From Fundicoccus_A sp052115865 (lineage in GTDB: Bacteria; Bacillota; Bacilli; Lactobacillales; Aerococcaceae): a DNA stretch of 64,000 bases. Below the pieces are notes generated by a model. That model did no database searches and was not told where the DNA came from. It saw only the letters and a list, made by a program, of their open reading frames with translations. A program made the position numbers and the translations under genes. Shown piece after piece: positions 46,795 to 53,773 of this stretch (position 1 is its first letter; every line of letters begins with the position of its first letter). The stretch is taken from assembly GCF_052115865.1 (NCBI RefSeq), contig NZ_JBQKME010000001.1, positions 496,001 to 560,000 on the forward strand, written 5' to 3'.

Positions 46795-46860
46795 TTGTAC
46801 TCGGATAAATTAATTATTTTAGATATAATATGCACCCAAACTACCCAATCCACATATCAA

Positions 46861-46912
46861 ATTCAATCCATAGCTTATAATCGACACACGTGGAGTGTGT
46901 ATCGTTGCTACA
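46861..46912 (+). other. rumA 3'-end relic (half-site 6) joined to a recombinase fragment
   Basis: ACA CAC GTG GAG TGT GTA TCG TTG CTA CAA AAG reads THVECVSLLQK. It is preceded by CAATCCATAGCTTATAATCG, the shared right-end sequence. Directly after it, recombinase zinc-ribbon sequence begins, so DNA between this site and the recombinase interior has been lost. Confidence 0.6.
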
Positions 46913-47485
46913 AAAGTTGTTTGTGAGTGTTGTGGGGAGATCTTTAGACGGGTTAAATGGAATAGTCGGGGCAGTAAATCAGTGGTCTGGCGTTGTGTCA
47001 CCCGCATGGATACCCCTTCTAAGTGCCAGGCTCGAACAGTTAAAGAGGACTTGCTGCACGAAGTGATTGTTGAAGTTATTAATTCCTTGATAGAGGATAG
47101 TGACTACTTAGGTACATTAGAAGAGAACATCAAAGAAGTCTTGAATCAAAAAAATGATGAAACCGTGGAGGATGTAGACGATCAACTGCATGAATTGCAG
47201 AAGCAACTCTACCATACTACCAATGAAAAAGATGAATATGAACGAATAGCGGAACAAATTTATGACTTGAGAGAGAAGAAGCAAGCCTTGTTGATTGCCA
47301 ATGCGACTAACGAAGATAAGCGAAGGAGATTAGCAGATATCAAAGCCTTCCTCAAAGGGCAGCATATTGGGCTCGAGGAATATGATGAGAGCTTGGTCAA
47401 TCGGTTGGTGGAGGAAGTGCGTGTTAAGGAAGATAGCATTGAGCTAAAACTGAAAACAGGAGAAATCATTACAGTAGAAAAATAA
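46895..47485 (+). pseudogene. C-terminal fragment of a serine recombinase
   Basis: Only the zinc ribbon (CECCGE ... CVTR ... C) and coiled coil remain, about 190 residues, very similar to the end of the recombinase at 12828-14393. It is fused to the rumA half-site, so the catalytic and DNA-binding domains were removed by a deletion. Confidence 0.85.
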
Positions 47486-47486
47486 G

Positions 47487-47543
47487 TGAGATACAGAACT
47501 ATGTATAAGAATGGGGATTGCGTAGTTCTGTGTCTCTCTTTTT
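47487..47543 (+). terminator. Terminator after the recombinase fragment
   Basis: GAACTATG/CGTAGTTC and GAGATAC/GTCTCTC pairings, then T5; homologous to 45159-45216. Confidence 0.75.
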
Positions 47544-47566
47544 GGTATAATGTTTTGGAAGTAATA

Positions 47567-47753
47567 ATCGTGAGTGAATCGTGCGAAAATTGTGTAAGAT
47601 TGTAACCCAAATAGGTGAAGGAATGGAGAATTTAAGTGAAGCAATCTGAAATACTAGAAATTAGTGAAGGGAAATACGTAGAGTTAACAAGAGCTAAAAA
47701 CAAAAATCCCGATTCTTTCTGGGAAACATACTCGGCATTTGCAAATACAGCGC
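47567..47753 (+). pseudogene. AlbA_2 gene start with upstream GTGAATCGTGC repeat, cut by an IS66 relic
   Basis: ATCGTGAGTGAATCGTGC (47567-47584) matches the repeat upstream of the AlbA_2 gene at 14.7 kb. The coding start at 47636 reads ILEISEGKYVELTRAKN and FWETYSAFANT, then the frame is broken at about 47750 where IS66-like DNA begins. It confirms that AlbA_2 follows the recombinase in this element family. Confidence 0.7.
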
Positions 47754-47770
47754 CTCCTGTCCATCTAAAA

Positions 47771-48121
47771 TTAGATAACGGAGGCGATTTGAGGCGGTTG
47801 AATCGAAGGTATAATCGTATAGCCTGCAAGAAGTTGTTCGGCTTGCTTCGTTGTTATCTGTAAAGCCTCTGATGACGAACGTGGCCAATGAACGGTCCCA
47901 TTTTCAAGTCGTTTGTACAAGAGATAAAAACCATCTCCATCCCAATAAAGCGCCTTGAAACGGTCTCTTCGCGAACTACAAAACAGGAAGACGGCATCGG
48001 TAAACGGATCAAGTTGGTACTCGCTAACCACTAGCTGAGCGAGACCATCAATCCCTTTATGTAAATCCGTCTTACCACAAACAAGATAAACTTCACCCAC
48101 TTGAGTAAGATCAACGACCAT
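47771..48121 (-). CDS. tnpB: IS66 family accessory protein TnpB
   Basis: 116 residues from MVVDLTQVGEVYLVCGKTDLHKGIDGL. The FLFCSSRRDRFKALYWDGDGF motif is diagnostic for IS66 Orf2. It appears full length and overlaps tnpA by 11 bases. Confidence 0.9.
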   Translation of the reverse strand: MVVDLTQVGEVYLVCGKTDLHKGIDGLAQLVVSEYQLDPFTDAVFLFCSSRRDRFKALYWDGDGFYLLYKRLENGTVHWPRSSSEALQITTKQAEQLLAGYTIIPSIQPPQIASVI

Positions 48122-48296
48122 CATTAACCCCCACATTTAACAGAATACTGAGCTGATCGAGGTCAATGTCATTGAATATTTGGATAGATAATCCTTCTTT
48201 CTTTAAACTTAGAATCATTTTCTTTTGAGACTGGGGATTCGACTTTTCTTTTCGATGAGCGGATGATTTAATTTTGACGACATCCAACTTCTCCAT
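48111..48296 (-). CDS. tnpA: IS66 family TnpA-like protein
   Basis: 61 residues, shorter than the usual 100 or so. SIQIFNDIDLDQLSILLNVGV near the end is the typical IS66 Orf1 C-terminus. It may be N-terminally reduced. Confidence 0.6.
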   Translation of the reverse strand: MEKLDVVKIKSSAHRKEKSNPQSQKKMILSLKKEGLSIQIFNDIDLDQLSILLNVGVNDGR

Positions 48297-48380
48297 TAGT
48301 AACTTCCTTCTCTATAAGATAATTTAACTTTACAGGAAAAGGGAATCGGAGAATAGATACCAAATTTAGAAGCACTTACT

Positions 48381-48422
48381 AAAAAATGATGCCAGTGAAT
48401 TTTCACTCATCAACATCATTTA
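48381..48422 (-). terminator. Terminator of the four-gene minus-strand operon
   Basis: On the minus strand AAATGATG pairs with CATCATTT and AGTGAA pairs with TTCACT inside, followed by T6. It lies 130 bases after the last gene of the operon. Confidence 0.7.
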
Positions 48423-48550
48423 TTATAGAACCGATTTATCTTACCAAAATACTGGGCTATTTTGAATATACCTAATTTATACCCGCTTACAGACAAAGAA
48501 CCAAATTAACCAAAGAACTGGAGTTTTTAGTATGTATTGAGTTTGCGTCA

Positions 48551-50713
48551 CTAACCCTTCATATAGTTGTTAATATTTTTGAAATTATCATCAATCTTTT
48601 GTTGTACTTTTTCTAATCCAACACTTGAATCACATAAATCTTCTTCCATCTTTAGATCTGAACTAAATTTCCCTCCAAGTTTAGAATATAAATTTGAATT
48701 ATCATTAAAATGCGGGTCGAGGTATTTGTAAAATGGTTTACTAATCAATGAGCCTCTATTATATAACAAATAATCATTAGTGGCTGTTTCATGAGAAATA
48801 TCATAGGTATAATCACAGATGCATACATTGCCTAATTTACGGGTTTTAGAAATGATTACTTCTTTACGATCATTTATAGTAATTAGTATATTTTTAGCAA
48901 CGATTGCTTTAAATTTAAAATTCCCAGTAGAAAGGGCACCGATTAAATGTCCCATTTCGTGGATATAAGAAACATATTCTTCTAGAATTTTTGTAATATA
49001 GTCTACGGTAATATCTTTTTCTTTAATTTTTCGACGAAATTTATCTTTTACATCAGGTTCTTTAATTTTTCGACGAACTTTATATTTTACATCAGGTTCT
49101 TTAATTTTTCGACGAACTTTATATTTTACATCAGGTTCTTTAATTTTTCGACGAACTTTATCTTTTACATCAGGAACCATTTTTTTAACAAAATCTTTTA
49201 CATCAGGAACCATTTTTTTAACAATATCTTTTACAGCATCATCAATAGTATCTATACAATTACTATCGTTGTATGCAGGAGTAGGTTTAAATGGATTTAT
49301 TTTTAGATTTAGAAGATAATCTGTTATTTTAGATGTTTGAAAATATATTTTATTCGCATCACCATCTATTTTTTTATTTATTATCACTGATTCAATTAGA
49401 GTTAAAAATCTATAAATAACATATCCGTTAATATCATATTCGTTAATATCATATTCGTTAATATCATATTCGTTAATATCATATTCGTCTTGATAAAATT
49501 TTTTGAAAGAATGATCTGTTAATGGAAAATTATCATGTGCATCATCATTTTTATCTATGAAATATGTATGATGTATATCTTGCCAAGTTATTTTCTTTTT
49601 TGGATATTGATTAGGAATTTTATTGAGGGTCTTATTGATTGATATGAACCCTGGTATGTTTCTTGATTCTGGAATAATTTCTTCTAAATATTCCCATTCA
49701 TCTTCGTTCCAATCGGTTATAGGTTTGCCTTCGACCCATTCATAAACAATAGATCGAACTCCATTAATATTTTGAAAATTATACCGATGGATAGAATAAA
49801 CTTTTTCATTTTCGTAAAGTTTTAAAAGAGAATTTTGATTCTTCCTTGCAAGACCACTTGGTGTTCCACTGCCGCCGCTCAAATTATTATTTACTGCACT
49901 AGATGACTTATGGTTATTAACTTTATTCTGTTGAGTAGGAAAAATGATTTCAATATTCTCATCTGCTGTAGCTACATTACTAATAGGAACATCGGAGAAT
50001 CCAAATAAATCACTAAAGTTTAAATCTTTAGGATTGTTTATATCTTTACTTAAATTATTTGATAATTGAGATAAACTTTTAGACATTTTGTTAATTATAT
50101 TATCGTAAAAGTCCTCTAGCAGAGATCTAACGTAACTAATATGAGTAATTAGTGTCTCATTTACATAATCGATAAACTGAATGAGTCCTGCGAGAACATC
50201 ATTACCATCTAAATATTTTAAGAAAGTTGTTTTAATCTCATTATTTTCTTTTCCAACTCCATTTATAAAAAAATCTACAGAATCTTTAAACTCTTCAAAA
50301 ATTTTTTTCAAATCTTCTTCCATACTAACGCTATCATTAATCAGAGTAAAATTATAGGGATTTTTAAAAGTTTCCAGTGTTAATGACACTAATTCATCTT
50401 GCAATTCTCTTGCAGCAGCTTGAGTAGCTACTACGTTTTCATCAAATGCATCAATGCTGTAAAGCATATGTTCGATACTATTTTCACTTTCAATCCAATC
50501 TTGAAGCTTAAGATTTATAGATTCATATGCTTCTTTTTCCCAATAATCTTTTATAGCTATTGCAGATTCCTGTAGGGGGATGAAATTATGTTTTAAATAA
50601 ATCTTTTCAAGTTCAGTAAAAAATACATTTCTGATTATTTTAATTGATGCAGTATAACCAGAGTATGTATTGATAATTTTAGTGATTTCGTCTTGTGTTA
50701 AGCTATACCTCAT
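48551..50713 (-). CDS. Large multidomain protein: LXG-like helical N-terminus, repeat linker, HEMGH metalloprotease-like C-terminus
   Basis: 720 residues. Residues 1-240 are helical and clearly paralogous to the 247-residue neighbour (shared KIYLKHNFIPLQESA/NIYMTHQYSPLQKTT, WIESENSIE/WIDSESSIE, SVSMEEDLKKIFEEF/SVSMSKDLKAIFEDF). A Ser/Asn-rich hinge, a mid domain, five YDINE-type units, and a basic repeat region (four copies of PDVK-Y/D-K-V/F-RRKIKE) follow. Then H585-E-M-G-H589 gives a zincin motif. The layout (targeting domain, linker, enzyme end) is that of a polymorphic secreted toxin. Its start overlaps the FtsK stop by one base (TAATG). No immunity gene is obvious. Confidence 0.7.
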   Translation of the reverse strand: MRYSLTQDEITKIINTYSGYTASIKIIRNVFFTELEKIYLKHNFIPLQESAIAIKDYWEKEAYESINLKLQDWIESENSIEHMLYSIDAFDENVVATQAAARELQDELVSLTLETFKNPYNFTLINDSVSMEEDLKKIFEEFKDSVDFFINGVGKENNEIKTTFLKYLDGNDVLAGLIQFIDYVNETLITHISYVRSLLEDFYDNIINKMSKSLSQLSNNLSKDINNPKDLNFSDLFGFSDVPISNVATADENIEIIFPTQQNKVNNHKSSSAVNNNLSGGSGTPSGLARKNQNSLLKLYENEKVYSIHRYNFQNINGVRSIVYEWVEGKPITDWNEDEWEYLEEIIPESRNIPGFISINKTLNKIPNQYPKKKITWQDIHHTYFIDKNDDAHDNFPLTDHSFKKFYQDEYDINEYDINEYDINEYDINGYVIYRFLTLIESVIINKKIDGDANKIYFQTSKITDYLLNLKINPFKPTPAYNDSNCIDTIDDAVKDIVKKMVPDVKDFVKKMVPDVKDKVRRKIKEPDVKYKVRRKIKEPDVKYKVRRKIKEPDVKDKFRRKIKEKDITVDYITKILEEYVSYIHEMGHLIGALSTGNFKFKAIVAKNILITINDRKEVIISKTRKLGNVCICDYTYDISHETATNDYLLYNRGSLISKPFYKYLDPHFNDNSNLYSKLGGKFSSDLKMEEDLCDSSVGLEKVQQKIDDNFKNINNYMKG
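49019..49190 (-). repeat. Tandem 39-bp coding repeats in the toxin-like gene
   Basis: About four copies of a 39-base unit encode PDVKYKVRRKIKE-type 13-residue repeats, preceded by two shorter related units (KKMVPDVKDFV). They form a strongly basic linker just before the metalloprotease motif. Repeat number could vary between strains. Confidence 0.8.
49426..49492 (-). repeat. Tandem 15-bp coding repeats (YDINE)
   Basis: ATTCGTTAATATCAT is repeated four times on the plus strand, encoding (D/N)EYDI units. It is a possible slippage site that keeps frame because the unit is 15 bases. Confidence 0.85.
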
Positions 50714-52989
50714 TATTCAACCTCTTCCATAATGGCATCAAAATCTAATGATGGTGCTGTGACTTCTTTATGATTGATTCTATATTTTTTAAATGATCGC
50801 TGAGTATTTAAACTTCTAATTTTGAAATCAATTACAATAGAATTTAGTCCTTTATGGGTAAATTCTACACCAGTACGAGTATAAATTTTTTCTATATTCC
50901 CGCTTACAAAAATATACTCACTTTTATTAACGATATCACTTGGTATTTCTTCAGAAGCAATAGCGTTGATAAATAACATATTTAAATCAGATCCATTTCG
51001 CATCATTTCATTGAACCATCTTGGCATGCGTTCGATATGATCCAAGGTAGAAATCCAATAAATATCCTGTTCAAATCGTGGCATTTCACTGAAATTATCT
51101 ATATAGCTCTGAATAAAATGCTTAATTGGACCATAATCAACTGCAGGGTTTTCCTTCTCGATAATTTGTAAATTAGATGCTAAATTTTCAGGATCAATGT
51201 GTTTAAATTGAGAAAAAATATAATCTTTGTAGCTAAGGAATCTCTTTTGTAACGAGCTGTTAAAATTAATCATATTATTGATAAAAATAGTTAAAAATTC
51301 TTCAAGTGTTTGGGAGTTATATGCTGCATAGATTGATTTTCGCATATGGTAGCGATTTTTTAATATTTCTAACTGGTCTATATTATCAGTATCATATCTT
51401 AATGTTATAAGAGATGAAAGATTGTTATAAGCATCCACCAATGGATTGAAATTAAAATGAAAATGATTTAGTGTTTGGAAAGGGGAAGATTTAAAATTCA
51501 TTGCTAATATATCTTGGACATATCCAATATCATCAATATTAGGTGATGCAATAAGGATGTTTTTATTCATGCCTTTTTCTATAAAAACAGTTTCTAAATC
51601 ATATTCTTTATTCGAGTATACAACGCCATAACCCAGAGTAAAAACGTCTAAAAATTTATTTGGGTGTTTTGAAATGATATTAAACCTTCTAGATTTAATT
51701 TTATCTAGAATTGTGGTTAAATCATCTATATCTTCTTGATAATCCTCTTGATAAAATTTCTGTTTTTTATTAAAATCAAATTTTTGATTTTCGTCACAAA
51801 ACAATTTTAGCCTTTCATAAAAAAATGAATCATCAATGCTACCGTCTTCATTTATTTTTTCATCGTCATTAATATAAGGAACGCGATATTTTATATTATC
51901 TTCAATTGCACCAGATTTATCATTGGCTAAAACATATCCAACTTGTAAAGTTGAAGCAGCAGAGTTACCCAAAATTTCAGAGGAAACACTGGCATCAGCA
52001 GGCAATGAAAAGCGTAATTTGAAGTTGGCCATCACTCTCGATGATAAGGAACCAGACATATCTTGAGACGCAAATAACAAATGAAAACCAGTTGCACGGC
52101 CCAATTTAGCAATGGAAGTCAATAGCATTTTTATTTGTTCACTTTGTCTGTAGGTTGACTCTTGAAACATTTGCTGAAATTCATCAACAATCAGCATAAC
52201 ACGCGGGAGAACAACCTGGAATTTACTTCTGAATTCTTTAATATTTTGTACTCCTAAGTAGGTAAAAAGGCTTTCCCGAGCTTTCATGCAATGGACAAGG
52301 TATTCAAATAAACTAATGATATATCGAATTTCACTGGTCGCAGCCACTGCATTGATATGCGGCGTTTGATATTTAGTGACATACCGGCTTAATTCAACTT
52401 TTTTAAAATCAGCGAGATAAATGTCTAACTCCCAGGGAGAGTATTCGGTCAATAGATTTTGTATAATATTATTTAAAAATACTGACTTTCCGGATCCTGT
52501 ACGACCAGCAATCAATCCATGTACATTTATATTACCTAGTTTGATTGCCTGTAACTTAAATTCTTCTTCTTCAGCTAGACCAGGTCTTAAATTTATATGA
52601 CTAGACGTTTCGTTAAACCAAATGTTGGCTTTAGGTGTATGATTTAAAGATAGTTGCTTAAAACTATCTGACATCATTAGCTGTTTAAATAACTTTCTAC
52701 TGGCTTCTTGGTTGTTCGAAATATTAGTAAACAACTTTATATATTCCAAAGGCTCAGGACTGATTGTTATTGTGCTATTATCATATTCTACAGGTTTAAT
52801 TATCTCATCATTTATTCTTAAAGCTAGACCAATAGACTCGGGATCTTCTTCAAAAACTTCATTCACAAAAAGATCAGGTCTCTCATTTATCAAATTAATT
52901 AATTCATCGATATAGAGTTCATATGCATACTGGCGACGTTCTTTAGTTTTTTTTAGCTGTTCTCTCTGTAGCTGACTAAAAATATCCAT
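50713..52989 (-). CDS. FtsK/SpoIIIE (EssC-like) ATPase
   Basis: 758 residues from the ATG at 52989, after AGGTGAT; a GTG at 52998 overlaps that site. A helical N-terminal part of 150 residues precedes an FtsK ATPase domain: Walker A GRTGSGKS at 162-169, Walker B MLIVDEFQQM with D269/E270, and LLFASQDMSGSL. The second half (from about 430) looks like a degenerate second ATPase domain (ILIASPNIDDIGYVQDIL in place of a P-loop). One active plus one degenerate domain recalls EssC/EccC of type VII secretion. There are no membrane segments; the neighbouring 796-residue protein supplies them. Confidence 0.85.
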   Translation of the reverse strand: MDIFSQLQREQLKKTKERRQYAYELYIDELINLINERPDLFVNEVFEEDPESIGLALRINDEIIKPVEYDNSTITISPEPLEYIKLFTNISNNQEASRKLFKQLMMSDSFKQLSLNHTPKANIWFNETSSHINLRPGLAEEEEFKLQAIKLGNINVHGLIAGRTGSGKSVFLNNIIQNLLTEYSPWELDIYLADFKKVELSRYVTKYQTPHINAVAATSEIRYIISLFEYLVHCMKARESLFTYLGVQNIKEFRSKFQVVLPRVMLIVDEFQQMFQESTYRQSEQIKMLLTSIAKLGRATGFHLLFASQDMSGSLSSRVMANFKLRFSLPADASVSSEILGNSAASTLQVGYVLANDKSGAIEDNIKYRVPYINDDEKINEDGSIDDSFFYERLKLFCDENQKFDFNKKQKFYQEDYQEDIDDLTTILDKIKSRRFNIISKHPNKFLDVFTLGYGVVYSNKEYDLETVFIEKGMNKNILIASPNIDDIGYVQDILAMNFKSSPFQTLNHFHFNFNPLVDAYNNLSSLITLRYDTDNIDQLEILKNRYHMRKSIYAAYNSQTLEEFLTIFINNMINFNSSLQKRFLSYKDYIFSQFKHIDPENLASNLQIIEKENPAVDYGPIKHFIQSYIDNFSEMPRFEQDIYWISTLDHIERMPRWFNEMMRNGSDLNMLFINAIASEEIPSDIVNKSEYIFVSGNIEKIYTRTGVEFTHKGLNSIVIDFKIRSLNTQRSFKKYRINHKEVTAPSLDFDAIMEEVE

Positions 52990-53004
52990 GTTAATCACCT
53001 ATGC

Positions 53005-53748
53005 TTAATGTTCAAACAAATGTTTGATGTCAGAAAAATCTGTATTCGCTGCATTTCCATCTGATTCTTGAGATAGAGTAGAAGCAGTATCACTTCCCAA
53101 GTTTTGAGCGGATGAGCCTCGTTCTGCAATCATATCATGTGCCTCTTGAAGTTGATTATTAATATTGTCTATTTGTAATTCAAGTGCAGAAAAAACGATT
53201 TTTACTAAATATCCAAAAGAAATATATAGTTGATTATCTTCTGCATTTTTAGAGATAAGACTTTGTAGATTCTCATGTTGTGTGCTAATTATATTTTTAA
53301 ATTGATTAGCAGTATTAGTGAAATCCTCAAATATCGCTTTCAAATCTTTTGACATACTGACAGATTCGGTAATAGGACTTAACTTAATCTCTTTTTCAAA
53401 AAGGGTTTGAGTCTCTTCTAACAAATCATCTTGTAGTGCCTTTGCAACTTTTTGTGATTCATTAGATTGATCGTCAAAAGCGCCCATGTTTTTTAAAATA
53501 TTTTCAATGCTTGATTCACTATCAATCCATGAGCGAATGGTCGTAGAAATTTGATCATTTACTTGATTATTCCATACATCTGCCAAAATTTGAGTTGTTT
53601 TTTGAAGTGGCGAATATTGATGGGTCATATATATATTTTGCATCTCTTCAAAAAAAGATTCTAGTCCATTTTCAATTTTTTCAATAGAGTCTGAATAGTT
53701 AGTGAACATCGCATCTCTGACTTGATCGTTTAAGTTAATTTTAATCAT
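53005..53748 (-). CDS. Helical LXG-like protein, paralogue of the toxin N-terminus
   Basis: 247 residues after GGAAGGATG. Entirely helical, with a conserved tryptophan-bearing turn (WIDSESSIENILKNMGAF) and a Ser/Gly-rich tail. It aligns along its length with residues 1-240 of the 720-residue protein but has no enzymatic end. It may be a secretion partner, a needle/adaptor subunit, or a toxin-less copy. The comparison with LXG domains rests on architecture, not on a clear motif. Confidence 0.65.
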   Translation of the reverse strand: MIKINLNDQVRDAMFTNYSDSIEKIENGLESFFEEMQNIYMTHQYSPLQKTTQILADVWNNQVNDQISTTIRSWIDSESSIENILKNMGAFDDQSNESQKVAKALQDDLLEETQTLFEKEIKLSPITESVSMSKDLKAIFEDFTNTANQFKNIISTQHENLQSLISKNAEDNQLYISFGYLVKIVFSALELQIDNINNQLQEAHDMIAERGSSAQNLGSDTASTLSQESDGNAANTDFSDIKHLFEH

Positions 53749-53773
53749 GTATATACATCCTTCCGAAAGAGTA

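Larger units (their letters stand above)
47756..48336 (-). mobile_element. IS66-type relic carrying only tnpA and tnpB
   Basis: The unit runs from CTGTCCATCT (47756) to a CTTTACAG-type end near 48336, with roughly matching ends. It holds tnpA and tnpB but no tnpC transposase, so it cannot move alone. Confidence 0.55.

Noticed and set aside
49426..49492. Regular short repeats that might suggest a CRISPR array
   Set aside because: The 15-bp units are contiguous, lie inside a coding frame and have no spacers. No cas genes are present in the window.
49500..50000. Kinase domain in the middle of the toxin-like protein
   Set aside because: A short YEWVEGKPITDW stretch recalls a kinase hinge, but no catalytic loop or metal-binding motif follows.
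50713..52989. FtsK-like gene as a conjugation (TcpA/FtsK) coupling protein of an ICE
   Set aside because: No relaxase, VirB4-like ATPase or other conjugation gene is present, and the neighbours share LXG-like domains instead.
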